A stretch of 64,000 bases of DNA. Origin: Permianibacter fluminis. Lineage in GTDB: Bacteria; Pseudomonadota; Gammaproteobacteria; Enterobacterales; Permianibacteraceae. Location: positions 62,001-126,000 of the forward strand of contig NZ_JABMEG010000001.1 in the NCBI RefSeq assembly GCF_013179735.1, in the 5' to 3' direction. A model generated the notes under the pieces. It searched no databases. It worked only from the letters and a program-made list of their open reading frames with translations, and was not told the origin of the DNA. Shown here one piece after another: positions 27,576 to 36,717 of the stretch. Within the stretch, counting starts at the first letter, position 1. Each line of letters starts with the position of its first letter. Position numbers and translations under genes: made by a program.

Positions 27576-28265
27576 ATGTTTCCGGCGCTGCTGCAGCATG
27601 TACAACGTCTGCCCATCCGGCAGGTTTATCTGAGCCAGCTGTATTTCTCCGGTGTGCAATCGGTCGGCGTTGCCTTGCTGGCGGGTGGCGCGCTCGGCGC
27701 CATCATTGTCAGCCTGATTCTGGGCAGCTTTGGTCAAAGCAGTGCCATGGCGCTGCGCATCATGAGCATCAGCACACTGGAAGAAGCCGCGCCGATCATG
27801 GTCGGCTTGTTGTTCGCTGCTCGCAGCGGCGCCGCTCAGGCGACCGAACTGGCGACAATGCGCGTCACCGGCGAGCTGCGCACCTTGCAACGACTCGGCA
27901 TCGATCCGATTGAGTATCTGGTGTGGCCGCGCGTGCTCGCCGCCAGCATGTGCTGCGCCGCGCTGTATCTCTATTTTGTCGCCAGCGCCATGCTGATCGG
28001 TGCCGCAATGACACCGCAGGCCGGCATGCTGACCGAATTGCGCGCGCTGGCCGCCAATACCGAAACCCATTTACCGTTTTACGGCATGGCCAAGACCGCG
28101 ATATTCGGCATGGCGGTCAGCAGCATCGCCTGTCAGCTCGGATTTTCCGCCGGCAGTGCCAGCACCGAAATCGCCCGCCTCGCCTCGCGCACCGTGTTGT
28201 ACAGTGTGATCAGCATTCTGCTGCTCGACGTCTTGTTCGGCGTGCTGCTGCGCTTGTGGACCTGA
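27576..28265 (+). CDS. MlaE/YrbE-type ABC transporter permease
   Basis: Inner-membrane permease of an MCE lipid transport system, 229 aa (MlaE of E. coli is 260). The start at 27576 follows AGGA by about eight bases. Typical core: LEEAAPIMVGLLFAARSGAA and TELATMRVTGELRTLQRLGI (E-x-G loop), then three to four hydrophobic helices. First gene of a three-gene operon with a defective ATPase-like gene and an MlaD-like gene. It lacks the MlaB and MlaC genes of the full mla cluster, so it is likely a paralogous system. Confidence 0.9.
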   Translation: MFPALLQHVQRLPIRQVYLSQLYFSGVQSVGVALLAGGALGAIIVSLILGSFGQSSAMALRIMSISTLEEAAPIMVGLLFAARSGAAQATELATMRVTGELRTLQRLGIDPIEYLVWPRVLAASMCCAALYLYFVASAMLIGAAMTPQAGMLTELRALAANTETHLPFYGMAKTAIFGMAVSSIACQLGFSAGSASTEIARLASRTVLYSVISILLLDVLFGVLLRLWT

Positions 28266-28291
28266 TCGCACATGAACGAAATGGCACGGAC

Positions 28292-28855
28292 ATGAACTGG
28301 ACAGCGCTTGACCTGAGCGCCGGTCAGCATCACGCCTTGCGTTGCAGCGAGGAGTCGCAGCGCGAGCAATGGCTGGATAGCATCTGCCTGCATCTGCAGC
28401 AGCAGTCGATTCGCTATGGCCTGCTGCATCAACAGGGCGCGCTGCTCGGCAACCTGAGCACGCTGCAAAATATTTTGCTGCCGGCAAGCTGGCAGCAGCC
28501 GCAGGCCGAACAGGCGCTGGAAGCACGCTTGCACACACTGTTTGCCCAGCTTGGCTTTGCCGACCACAACGCACTGCACTGGCTAAACAAACGGCCCAAT
28601 CAGTTGACCAGTGTGCAACAGCGCGCGGCCATCATTGTCCGGGCACTGCTGACCGAACCGACCGTGCTGGTTTGCGACGAACCGTGGTTTGTCGAACAGA
28701 ACCGGGCCGAATTGCAATTGCTGCAACAGGCCGATGTGCTGTGTCGGCCATGCTGTTGGCTGGTGGTGTACGCCGATGCGTTGCCGGCGCTGGCACAGAT
28801 CAATTGGCAGCATCACGAACTGACGGAACTTGCTTTGGAGAAGGTCGCGGTATGA
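28292..28855 (+). CDS. ABC ATPase-like protein lacking Walker A (MlaF position)
   Basis: 187 aa in the position of MlaF. Landmarks align with ABC ATPases but catalytic motifs are lost: where the P-loop should be, the sequence reads ALRCSEESQREQWL; the Q-loop region is GLLHQQGALLGNLSTLQNILLP; the signature is LTSVQQRAAIIVRALL instead of LSGGQ; Walker B survives as PTVLVCDEP. It should not bind ATP normally. The frame is clean and coupled to mlaD by ATGA, so it is probably expressed rather than dead. It may be a structural or regulatory subunit working with an ATPase encoded elsewhere. Confidence 0.75.
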   Translation: MNWTALDLSAGQHHALRCSEESQREQWLDSICLHLQQQSIRYGLLHQQGALLGNLSTLQNILLPASWQQPQAEQALEARLHTLFAQLGFADHNALHWLNKRPNQLTSVQQRAAIIVRALLTEPTVLVCDEPWFVEQNRAELQLLQQADVLCRPCCWLVVYADALPALAQINWQHHELTELALEKVAV

Positions 28856-29826
28856 CGGCATCAGCAACGGGCAAGCACCGATACCGGGTCGCATTATTTC
28901 TGTTCGGCAGTGCCGGCCTGCTGCTGCTGCTGCTGGGTGGACTCGCGCACGAACAAGGCTGGTTTACCCCGACCATTGACTTGCGTTTTCAGGCCGACAG
29001 CGCCAACGAGTTGCGCCCCGGCATGCAGGTTCGCTTGTCCGGCGTGCCGATAGGCAAAGTCAGCGACGTGCAACTGGATGACACGGCGCGGGTGCAAGTG
29101 AGCTTGCAGATCGATGCCGATTACCAGCGCTTTCTCGGCGCCGGCACCCGCGCCATCAAGGCGCGTGACGGCATGTTTGGTGACAGCTATATCGTGCTGG
29201 TGGCTGGCAGCGGCAGCCCGTTGAAAGAGAACAGCGAATTGCCGTTTGAAGACGATCCCGGCATAGGCGGTGTGATCAATCAGTTGCGCGAAAAATTGCT
29301 GCCGGTGCTGGACAACCTGCAGCAATTCACCGCGACGCTGAACGACCCCAACGGCGATTGGCAGCAGATTGCCAGTGAAACCCGTGGCCTTCTGCAGGAG
29401 ATGCGGCAGTCGCGCCAGCAGCTTGATCAGATGCTCGCCAACGTCAATCAACTGACCGGTAAACAGTTGCCGAAAACGCTGGCGGAAACCGAGGCCAGCC
29501 TGCAAAGCATACGCACGCTGGCCGGCAATGCCGACCAGCGGCTGGCGGAAATTTCGGCCGGCCTGCAGACCACCCTCGGCAATCTCGATCAGAGTGGCAA
29601 GGACGCATCGCTGGCGCTGCAGTCACTGCAGCAATTGCTGGCCGAAACCCGGCCGCAGCTTGCGACCGTTTTGCAAGATACCGAGGCGCTGCTGAAGAAC
29701 GCCAACACCACAGTCGACAATATGCAGACGCATTGGCCGTTCACGCCCTCCGATGATAAGCAGGCGCCACGGAATGCGCCGGAAAAAGAGTCGCCGCCAG
29801 TCCCGGCGCCCGCCCATTCACCCTAG
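28852..29826 (+). CDS. MlaD/MCE-family lipid transport protein
   Basis: 324 aa. N-terminal membrane anchor (about 10-30, VALFLFGSAGLLLLLLGGLA); one MCE domain about 40-125 (LRFQADSANELRPGMQVRLSG is its start, GDSYIVLVAG its end); then a long helical region (about 135-290) and a Pro-rich tail. Members form hexameric rings that pass phospholipids or other lipids across the periplasm. Overlaps the ATPase-like gene. It is longer than MlaD (183 aa), closer to the single-MCE proteins of multi-gene mce operons. Confidence 0.88.
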   Translation: MTASATGKHRYRVALFLFGSAGLLLLLLGGLAHEQGWFTPTIDLRFQADSANELRPGMQVRLSGVPIGKVSDVQLDDTARVQVSLQIDADYQRFLGAGTRAIKARDGMFGDSYIVLVAGSGSPLKENSELPFEDDPGIGGVINQLREKLLPVLDNLQQFTATLNDPNGDWQQIASETRGLLQEMRQSRQQLDQMLANVNQLTGKQLPKTLAETEASLQSIRTLAGNADQRLAEISAGLQTTLGNLDQSGKDASLALQSLQQLLAETRPQLATVLQDTEALLKNANTTVDNMQTHWPFTPSDDKQAPRNAPEKESPPVPAPAHSP

Positions 29827-30015
29827 CGAAACGGGCCACGGAATCCACCGCAAGCCTCCGATGACCGGTATGCTGGCAAGGCCGTGCATCCGACCAGTTA
29901 CCGCCGCAGCCGGCATTTCCCGGACGTTGCAAAGCGGATTCGCACGATGTTTTGTGAACATGGTTTGTGAACGATGTTTGCACACAGGCAATTGGCTCGC
30001 TGCTACGCTTTGTTC

Positions 30016-30057
30016 ACTGGTCTTGATGTACTGGTCTTTATGTACTGGTATTTATGA
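30016..30057. repeat. Tandem repeat, three copies of a 14-mer
   Basis: ACTGGTCTTGATGT, ACTGGTCTTTATGT, ACTGGTATTTATGA in direct succession, 40 bases before a GGDEF gene. Confidence 0.9.
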
Positions 30058-30096
30058 ACCGGGCTCGACGCTCCGGAGCTGGTAACGGTCCACACC

Positions 30097-31230
30097 ATGA
30101 TCACTTCTGCCGAGGAACAGGCCGCCATCGTACTGGCCAAAGCACAACGTCTGCGCCAACAACGAACGCTGTTGGCCGGGGCGATCTATGCCGTGTGCAT
30201 TGCCCTGCTGCTGCTGTTCCGCTGGCAAGGCAGCGTGCACCTGAACGAGATCGCGCTGGCATTCATCATCGGCAGCGCGCTGCTCGCCAACCTCGGTTTT
30301 CTCTGGTGGATTGCCAGCGGCCGCAATTTGTCGCGGCGCGACCCCAGCTTGACCAAACCACAGGTGCTGTTCGCAACGCTGTGGTCATTCGTTCCGCTTT
30401 ATCTGAATCCGGATTTGCGTGCCGAGATTTTGATGTTTTACCTCTGTGCGTTCTTCTTCGGCAGTTTTCGGCTGCAGCGTCAGGATTTTCTGCAGATTGT
30501 GCTGGTGGCGCTGTGCGGTTATCTCGGCATCATGGCGCTGGATATCTACAACGAAACTGCCGGCGTTTCGCTGCAACAAAATATCGTGCGCTTTGTCATG
30601 CTGACCGTGGTCCTGTTGATCCAGAGCGTGTTGGGTGGCCACATCTACGACATGCGCAAGCAGCTACGCTTGCAGCATCAGGCTTTGCAAGAGGCTCACG
30701 AACAGATCAGTCATCAGGCGGCATTCGATGCCCTGACCGGATTGCACAATCGCCGGTTTCTGATGGAAGCCTTGTTGCGGGAAGAGGCGCGGGCGCGCCG
30801 CCGCGGCAGTCAATTCAGCATCATCATGTGTGATCTGGATCATTTCAAAGCCATCAATGATCGCTACGGTCATCTGGCCGGTGACGCGGTGCTGAAAACC
30901 GCCGCTGAAACCTTGATGCAGCATTTGCGCACTACCGACTGGCTGGCGCATGGCGGCGACGAGCTGGTCGCCCGTTATGGTGGTGAAGAGTTTGTGATTC
31001 TGTTGCCGGACACCGATCTCGAAGGCAGCCGACTCTGCGCTGAACGGCTGCGTAACGCCCTGCGCAATGCCCATCAGTCAACATTGCCGGAAGGCCAGCA
31101 GATGACCGGCTCTTTTGGTGTTGCGCAGTATCGCGTTGGCGACCAGCTGCGCGATCTGCTGGCATGCGCCGACAGCGCGCTCTATGAAGCCAAGCACAAT
31201 GGCCGTGATCGGGTCGTAGTGGCCACGTAG
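30097..31230 (+). CDS. Membrane-bound diguanylate cyclase
   Basis: 377 aa. About five to six hydrophobic helices (residues 25-182) form a membrane sensor without a recognised extracellular domain; a helical linker (185-208) leads to a GGDEF domain (209-377) with intact GGEEF (295-299), metal-binding CDLDHFKAINDRYGH and SFGVAQY. An RxxD motif (RTTD, 278-281) lies 13 residues before GGEEF instead of five: eight residues (WLAHGGDE) appear inserted, echoing the following active-site loop. This probably disturbs feedback inhibition. Monocistronic. Confidence 0.9.
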   Translation: MITSAEEQAAIVLAKAQRLRQQRTLLAGAIYAVCIALLLLFRWQGSVHLNEIALAFIIGSALLANLGFLWWIASGRNLSRRDPSLTKPQVLFATLWSFVPLYLNPDLRAEILMFYLCAFFFGSFRLQRQDFLQIVLVALCGYLGIMALDIYNETAGVSLQQNIVRFVMLTVVLLIQSVLGGHIYDMRKQLRLQHQALQEAHEQISHQAAFDALTGLHNRRFLMEALLREEARARRRGSQFSIIMCDLDHFKAINDRYGHLAGDAVLKTAAETLMQHLRTTDWLAHGGDELVARYGGEEFVILLPDTDLEGSRLCAERLRNALRNAHQSTLPEGQQMTGSFGVAQYRVGDQLRDLLACADSALYEAKHNGRDRVVVAT

Positions 31231-31338
31231 GCGACCTGAACGCCGTGCACGAGACAGGCGCCCAGTGCCACCGGGAACCGATCCGGTGGGCCGCAGTCAA
31301 TGCAACCGAAGCAGCCGTTCCTACAACAGCATCACGCT

Positions 31339-31416
31339 GTTTTCTGTGAGCCTGCCTTCTGTAACCCTGTTTTTCTATAAGCCCGTTTTTCTGAAAACCT
31401 GTCGTTCTGCAAACCA
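31339..31416. repeat. Degenerate tandem repeat, five copies of a 15-16-mer
   Basis: Units of the type GTTTTTCTGAAAACCT run 31339-31353, 31354-31368, 31369-31384, 31385-31400, 31401-31416. AT-rich, upstream of a small lipoprotein gene. The rest of 31231-31480 holds no other signal I can see. Confidence 0.75.
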
Positions 31417-31480
31417 GTCGATGCTGTACGCCGGGTCAGTGCGTAGTAGACTGACCACAACGTCCGCGGAGGGCCAAACC

Positions 31481-31705
31481 ATGTTGATACGCGCCTTGGC
31501 AATTGCCATCGTCATGACTCTCAGTGCCTCGGGCTGTGCCGAGCTCAAATCCGCTGGCCGCACCATCGGCCACACCACCAAGGAAGTGACCACCGATATC
31601 GGTCACGCCACCCGCGATGCCGCTAAGGAAGTGGGCCAAGGCACCAAGCGTGTGGTCAACGAAGTGACCAAGGACAGCAGCGAAAGCAAGGAAGAAGAAA
31701 AATAG
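31481..31705 (+). CDS. Small lipoprotein with 11-residue helical repeats
   Basis: 74 aa. Signal peptide with lipobox LSASGC, so a lipid-anchored peptide of about 54 residues. The mature chain is made of 11-residue amphipathic units (TTKEVTTDIGH, ATRDAAKEVGQ, GTKRVVNEVTK) resembling group 3 LEA repeats, then a charged tail. A GGAGGG ribosome-binding site fixes the start. Function unknown; an envelope stress or desiccation role would be a guess. Confidence 0.75.
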   Translation: MLIRALAIAIVMTLSASGCAELKSAGRTIGHTTKEVTTDIGHATRDAAKEVGQGTKRVVNEVTKDSSESKEEEK

Positions 31706-31835
31706 CGCTGCGGCGGTAACGGATGCTCCATGTAAGCATGCACCTGCTACGGTGCTCAGCAACGTTCAGCGCCGACACGTTTTATGAGATTGCGCTTCAG
31801 AATTTGCGCGCTCTCCTCTTTCGAGCCGTTTATCT

Positions 31836-32432
31836 CTACTGCAGCGCACTTCGGATTTCCGGCTGATTGAGCAAGCGCTCCAGCTGCGTCTGGAAGTCTT
31901 TTTGGACGTCGGGGCGCTGCAGTGGCGCACGCGTCGTTACCCGTGTTTTGGCCAAAATTGTGTTGGCATCATCACTGACAGCCAATTCGGCATCCACCAT
32001 CAGTTCCGAATTTCTTGACCACGAGAAACGCCAATCGTGCAGCGTGAGCTTCACCAGTTTCGCCGCCTTGCACTTCATATCGGCGCTTTCTGACGGGCAT
32101 AACACTGCACCGCGCTGCCGCAAGCTGCTGGCGACAATGTCACCGAGTTCTTGCGCCACCGGTTTTGCGGAAGCGTTGATGATATTTTCCGGGATTCCCC
32201 AAATCATCGCCCGATGACGGGTGCCGAGAAACTGGCTGGTCTTGTCGCCTGACTGCACGTAAGGCCGATTGTCGATGACCTCAACCCGCAGCGGGCCGGA
32301 GAGATCACCGGTGATCTCCGGCTTGACCATGGCCAAACTCTGGGGATAGGTGCCAATACATCCTGTCAGCAACATTGCCGTGGTTATTGCCACCAAACCT
32401 AAACACCATGCCGACCAATTCTTCCTTGTCAT
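31836..32432 (-). CDS. Lipoprotein of unknown function
   Basis: 198 aa from ATG 32432 (GGAG seven bases upstream; an in-frame ATG at 32444 is weaker). Lipobox TAMLLTGC. The mature part begins with a Pro/Leu-rich strand region, then GTRHRAMIWGIPENIINASAKP and VAQELGDIVASSLRQRGAVL; two cysteines (LCPS, MKCK) may pair. The layout resembles YajG-like lipoproteins (a strand, then a two-layer fold near the outer membrane), only as a loose likeness. Tightly behind the CoA-transferase gene on the same strand (60 bases). Confidence 0.7.
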   Translation of the reverse strand: MTRKNWSAWCLGLVAITTAMLLTGCIGTYPQSLAMVKPEITGDLSGPLRVEVIDNRPYVQSGDKTSQFLGTRHRAMIWGIPENIINASAKPVAQELGDIVASSLRQRGAVLCPSESADMKCKAAKLVKLTLHDWRFSWSRNSELMVDAELAVSDDANTILAKTRVTTRAPLQRPDVQKDFQTQLERLLNQPEIRSALQ

Positions 32433-32492
32433 TTGTTGCTCCATGTAAACGGATTGGCTCTGGGCTGAAACGCGGCTTCGCAGCATATCGCA

Positions 32493-33677
32493 TCACGTTT
32501 CACCCAACCACGATTGCCGTATCGCTACCGCATCGGCATTAAGCAATGGTGCTGCAGCGCGATAAGTAACCGGATGCTGACGTAGCTTCAACGGATTGCC
32601 GGCATGCGGCACGCTCACGCCGCTGGCGTGTGGCAAATGCTGAATCATCTCGCGCGCCTGCAACTGCGGATCGGTATACACCTGCGCCAGATTGTTCAGC
32701 TCGCCAGCCGGCACACCGGCCGCGGCCAGCGCGGTCAGCCAGTGCTGCCGCGAGTGTTGTCGGGTCAACGTTTGCAACAGCGGCAGCAGTTCGCGTCGGT
32801 TGCGCACCCGCTCGGCATTGCTGGCAAAGCGCGCCTCATCGGCGAGGCTTTCACGTCCGGCGACCCGGCAAAAGGCCCGGAACTGTTTGTCATTGCCGAC
32901 CGCCAGCATGAATTCACCGTCGCTGGCGGGCATCGCCTGATACGGCACGATGTTCGGGTGCGCCGATCCCTCGCGCACCGGCAGCTGGCCACCGACCAGA
33001 TAGTTCATGCCCTGGTTGGCGAGCCAGGCCACCTGGGTATCGAACAAGGCCAGATCGATGTACTCGCCCTCGCCGCTGACCGCGCGCCGATACAGCGCGG
33101 CGCTGATGGCGCTGGCGGCATACATGCCGGTCATCAGATCGGCAACCGCGACACCCACCTTGACCGGGCCGGCTCCCGGCTCGCCCTCGGGCACGCCGGT
33201 CAGGCTCATCAGGCCGCCGCGGGCCTGAATCATGGCGTCGTAGCCGGCCTTGTCGGCGTCCGGGCCGGTCTGGCCAAAACCGGTGATGCTGCAATAGATC
33301 AGCTGCGGATGCCGGTCCTTGAGCTGGTCATAGCTGAGTCCGTACTGGGCCAGGGCGCCGACCTTGTAGTTTTCCACCAGCACATCGGCCTTGCCGACCA
33401 GCTGCAACAGCAGCGCCTGCCCGTCGGCACTGGCGAAGTCGATGGCAATCGAGCGCTTGCCGCGATTGGTCGCCAGAAAATAGGCCGATTCGGCGCTGTC
33501 CTTGCCGTCAGCATTTTTGAGGAAGGGCGGGCCCCAGCGCCGGGTGTCGTCGCCCTCGCCCGGCTTTTCGACCTTGACCACATCGGCGCCCAAATCAGCC
33601 AGAAACTGGGTGCACCAAGGCCCGGCCAGAATGCGCGACAAATCCAGCACCCGGACTCCGGTCAGCAAACCTGCCAT
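32493..33677 (-). CDS. CaiB/BaiF family (class III) CoA-transferase
   Basis: 394 aa. Transfers CoA between carboxylic acids via an aspartyl intermediate. N-terminus GVRVLDLSRILAGPWCTQFLADLGADVVKVE is typical (read as VLDLSRILAGP and LGADVVKVE). The catalytic Asp is Asp180 in VADLMTGMYA. VENYKVGAL and GFGQTGP are further family motifs. Full length; AGAGGAT precedes the ATG. The substrate (oxalate, succinate, itaconate, carnitine types) cannot be told from sequence alone. Confidence 0.9.
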   Translation of the reverse strand: MAGLLTGVRVLDLSRILAGPWCTQFLADLGADVVKVEKPGEGDDTRRWGPPFLKNADGKDSAESAYFLATNRGKRSIAIDFASADGQALLLQLVGKADVLVENYKVGALAQYGLSYDQLKDRHPQLIYCSITGFGQTGPDADKAGYDAMIQARGGLMSLTGVPEGEPGAGPVKVGVAVADLMTGMYAASAISAALYRRAVSGEGEYIDLALFDTQVAWLANQGMNYLVGGQLPVREGSAHPNIVPYQAMPASDGEFMLAVGNDKQFRAFCRVAGRESLADEARFASNAERVRNRRELLPLLQTLTRQHSRQHWLTALAAAGVPAGELNNLAQVYTDPQLQAREMIQHLPHASGVSVPHAGNPLKLRQHPVTYRAAAPLLNADAVAIRQSWLGET

Positions 33678-34152
33678 CGCACTGATCCTCTTTATTGAGT
33701 TGCGTTTATTGAATTGCGTTTAATTGGATTGCGTTGTTTTCTGGTTTTGGCTTGCGGCTGTTCGGTTGGCGCGGCCCGCTGGCAGCCCACGCCCCTGCCG
33801 CCAAGTGCGACCGTACCGGATTGACCGCCTGAGCCATTCCGCCTATCTTAGCCGCCCGCGCCCGCCATGCCCGGTCGCCGGCCAATGCCACAAACGCAGC
33901 ATCTTGTGGCGATTGGTGCCGATATTCGGCAAATCTGGTGTGATCTTGTGGTTAGACCTGTGTCAGATAGACATTCGGGTCGTCGCCCTTCACAATACCC
34001 GGCCTCGGCTGGGATGCCGTATCGTAACCTGTTCCGAAATAACAGGTTGTCGTGAAAACTCGACTAAATAGCGCCAGATGTCGACCTGTTCGACACATCA
34101 CGTGGTCCGGAACCCGACCGCGTGCAGGGCGTAACGACGGAATCCTTTATTG
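33678..34152. repeat. CoA-transferase-aroQ intergenic region with a 14-bp tandem repeat
   Basis: Next to the CoA-transferase start lie TTTATTGAGTTGCG (33691-33704), TTTATTGAATTGCG (33705-33718) and TTTAATTGGATTGCG (33719-33733), a three-copy array in its leader or promoter. In the remaining 420 bases I see no gene and no clear promoter. Confidence 0.8.
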
Positions 34153-34596
34153 ATGGCCAAACTGCTGGTCTTGCACGGCCCCAACCTGAACCTGCTCGGC
34201 ACCCGCGAGCCGGACAAGTACGGCCGCGTCAGTCTCGCCGAGATCGATGCCCGCTGCAGCGCACTCGCGCGCGAGCTGGGTCACGAGCTGGTCAGCCTGC
34301 AGAGCAACGGCGAGCAGGCGCTGATTGAGCGCATCCATGCCGCCGGCACTGACGGCACCGCCTTCATCATCATCAATCCCGCCGCATTCACTCACACCAG
34401 TATTGCCCTGCGCGATGCGCTGCTGGCGGCGGCGATTCCGTTTATCGAAGTGCATCTGTCGAATGTTCAGGCGCGGGAAGCCTTCCGCCAGCATTCCTAT
34501 TTCAGTGATGTCGCCGTCGGCACCATTACCGGTCTCGGCGCGCAGGGTTATGAACTGGCCGTTCGCGCCGCCAGCGCGCGGCTGACCGGGCGCTGA
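34153..34596 (+). CDS. aroQ: 3-dehydroquinate dehydratase, type II
   Basis: Third step of the shikimate pathway, dehydration of 3-dehydroquinate. 147 aa dodecameric enzyme. [17 protein letters not shown] holds catalytic Tyr23; [32 protein letters not shown] and [14 protein letters not shown] carry the Asn/His/Arg active-site groups. ATG at 34153 preferred over the TTG directly before it. aroQ followed by accB-accC is a common gammaproteobacterial order. Confidence 0.96.
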   Translation: MAKLLVLHGPNLNLLGTREPDKYGRVSLAEIDARCSALARELGHELVSLQSNGEQALIERIHAAGTDGTAFIIINPAAFTHTSIALRDALLAAAIPFIEVHLSNVQAREAFRQHSYFSDVAVGTITGLGAQGYELAVRAASARLTGR

Positions 34597-34654
34597 CACC
34601 ACTACCGAATTCGCATTACCAACCTTGAAGGTTCTACCCATGGGGAAAGAGAAG

Positions 34655-35110
34655 ATGGACATCCGCAAAATCAAGAAGCTGATCGAGCTGCTCGAGGAGT
34701 CCGGCATCGCGGAAATTGAAATCAAGGAAGGCGAAGAGTCGGTGCGCATTTCGCGCCACTCCAGCGCGCCGCAACCTATGCACTACAGCGTGCCGATGCA
34801 CGCACCGGCGCCAATGGCCGCACCAGCGCCTGCTGCTGCCCCGGTCGCAGCCGCTGCTGCTCCGGCCGCCGCCAGCGGTCACACCCTCAAGTCGCCGATG
34901 GTCGGCACCTTCTACCGTTCGGCAAGCCCGGGCTCGAAGGCCTTTGCCGAAGTCGGTCAGCAAGTCAAAGTCGGCGATGTCCTGTGCATCGTCGAAGCCA
35001 TGAAAATGATGAACCAGATCGAATCCGACAAAGCCGGCACGATCAAAGCCATCCTGGTCGAAAACGGCCAACCGGTGGAATTCGATCAGCCGCTGTTTGT
35101 GATCGAATAA
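34655..35110 (+). CDS. accB: Biotin carboxyl carrier protein of acetyl-CoA carboxylase
   Basis: Carries biotin between the biotin carboxylase and carboxyltransferase of acetyl-CoA carboxylase, the first step of fatty acid synthesis. 151 aa from ATG 34655, giving the canonical [18 protein letters not shown] start; ATG 34640 with AAGG upstream is an alternative. An Ala/Pro-rich linker (36-75) precedes the biotinyl domain; biotin is attached at Lys117 in VEAMKMM. Followed by accC after 188 bases. Confidence 0.97.
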   Translation: MDIRKIKKLIELLEESGIAEIEIKEGEESVRISRHSSAPQPMHYSVPMHAPAPMAAPAPAAAPVAAAAAPAAASGHTLKSPMVGTFYRSASPGSKAFAEVGQQVKVGDVLCIVEAMKMMNQIESDKAGTIKAILVENGQPVEFDQPLFVIE

Positions 35111-35180
35111 TACAAAAACGGGGTGGGAGGCTGCAGATTACGGTCAGCGCCCACCAGCAACAATGAATAGATGAAGCATG

Positions 35181-35204
35181 CCGTTCCGGTGCGAGCCGGA
35201 ACGG
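35181..35204 (+). promoter_or_regulatory. Hairpin in the accB-accC gap
   Basis: CCGTTCCGG - TGCGAG - CCGGAACGG, nine perfect pairs, without a T run, so not a normal terminator. It could be an mRNA processing or stability element between the two genes. Confidence 0.5.
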
Positions 35205-35298
35205 TCATTCAACCGGCACCGTTCGTCTGTCGATGCCACTCGGCCCTGCCAACGCAGAGCCCCGCAAATCGAACGGTGCGCAAATGAGATCTCATTCC

Positions 35299-36666
35299 AT
35301 GAGCAACCCGGTTGCCCAGAAGCTGGATAAAGTGTTGATCGCCAATCGCGGCGAAATTGCCCTGCGCATTCTGCGCGCCTGCCGCGATCTGGATATCAAG
35401 ACCGTGGCGGTCCATTCGACTGCCGACATCGATCTGATGCACGTCAAACTGGCCGACGAGTCAGTCTGCATCGGACCGCCGGCCTCGAAAGATTCCTACC
35501 TGAATATCCCGGCGATCATTTCGGCTGCCGAAGTGACTGACGCCGTCGGCATTCACCCCGGTTACGGCTTCTTGGCGGAAAACGCCGATTTTGCCGAACG
35601 GGTCGAATCGAGCGGTTTTGTCTTCATCGGTCCGCGTGCTGACACCATCCGCTTGATGGGCGACAAAGTCAGCGCCAAAGACGCGATGAAAAAAGCTGGC
35701 GTACCGACCGTGCCCGGTTCCGAAGGCGCGTTGTCGGATGACCCGGTCGAGCAAGTAAAAATTGCTCGCAAGATCGGCTTCCCGGTGATCATCAAAGCCT
35801 CCGGCGGCGGCGGTGGTCGCGGCATGCGCGTGGTGCACTCCGAAGCGCATCTGCACAGCGCCGTGCAAACCACCAAGGCCGAAGCCAAGAGCGCGTTCAA
35901 CAACGACATGGTCTACATGGAGAAATTCCTGGAAGCGCCACGTCACATTGAAATCCAGATTCTGTCCGACGGTCAGGGCCACGCCATTTATCTGGGCGAG
36001 CGCGACTGCTCGATGCAGCGCCGGCACCAGAAAGTGGTCGAAGAAGCACCAGCACCGGGCATCACGCCCGAGCAACGCAAACGCATTGGCGAGCTGTGCG
36101 TCAAGGCCTGCGTCGAAATCGGTTACCGTGGCGCCGGCACGTTTGAATTCCTGTTCGAGAAAGGCGAGTTTTTCTTTATCGAAATGAATACCCGCGTCCA
36201 GGTCGAGCATCCGGTCACCGAGATGATCACCGGCGTCGACATCATCAAGGAACAGCTGCGCATCGCCGCGGGTCTCGGCTTGTCGATCAAGCAGGAAGAC
36301 ATCAAGCTCAAAGGCCACGCCATCGAGTGCCGGATCAACGCCGAAGATCCCAAGACCTTCGTGCCGAGCCCGGGCCTGATCCAGCGCTTCCATCCGCCCG
36401 GTGGCTTGGGCATTCGCTGGGATTCGCATGTCTATGCCGGCTACAAAGTGCCGCCGAATTACGACTCGATGATCGGCAAGCTGATCACCTTCGCCGATGA
36501 CCGCGATACCGCCATCGCCAAGATGCGCACCGCCTTGGAAGAACTGGTCATCGACGGCATCAAGAGCAACATCAGCCTGCAGCGCGAGATCATGAACGAC
36601 TCGAACTTCCAGCGCGGCGGCACCACCATTCATTACCTGATGGAAAAGCTGCGTAAAGAAGGCTAA
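35299..36666 (+). CDS. accC: Biotin carboxylase subunit of acetyl-CoA carboxylase
   Basis: ATP-dependent carboxylation of biotin on AccB. 455 aa from ATG 35299 (E. coli 449); the upstream ATG 35284 has no ribosome-binding site. Landmarks: [16 protein letters not shown], the glycine-rich ATP lid [33 protein letters not shown], and the active-site segment [15 protein letters not shown]. Full length, all motifs intact. Confidence 0.98.
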   Translation: MSNPVAQKLDKVLIANRGEIALRILRACRDLDIKTVAVHSTADIDLMHVKLADESVCIGPPASKDSYLNIPAIISAAEVTDAVGIHPGYGFLAENADFAERVESSGFVFIGPRADTIRLMGDKVSAKDAMKKAGVPTVPGSEGALSDDPVEQVKIARKIGFPVIIKASGGGGGRGMRVVHSEAHLHSAVQTTKAEAKSAFNNDMVYMEKFLEAPRHIEIQILSDGQGHAIYLGERDCSMQRRHQKVVEEAPAPGITPEQRKRIGELCVKACVEIGYRGAGTFEFLFEKGEFFFIEMNTRVQVEHPVTEMITGVDIIKEQLRIAAGLGLSIKQEDIKLKGHAIECRINAEDPKTFVPSPGLIQRFHPPGGLGIRWDSHVYAGYKVPPNYDSMIGKLITFADDRDTAIAKMRTALEELVIDGIKSNISLQREIMNDSNFQRGGTTIHYLMEKLRKEG

Positions 36667-36683
36667 TTGGCATTTCTTTGCTT

Positions 36684-36717
36684 AAAAAAGACGGCCCAAT
36701 GGGCCGTCTTTTTTTTT
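36684..36717 (+). terminator. Terminator after accC
   Basis: AAAAAAGACGGCCC - AAT - GGGCCGTC, then nine T; 18 bases after the accC stop. Confidence 0.95.

Noticed and set aside
27923..28291. Extension of the ATPase-like frame upstream into mlaE
   Set aside because: It would overlap the whole second half of the mlaE-like gene in another frame; the ATG at 28292 gives the homologous N-terminus.
32604..33698. 364-codon open frame opposite the CoA-transferase gene
   Set aside because: Antisense shadow; no start signal or domain.
35461..36633. 390-codon open frame opposite accC
   Set aside because: It mirrors the accC coding strand codon for codon; high-GC genes leave such open antisense frames. 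No ribosome-binding site or family signature.
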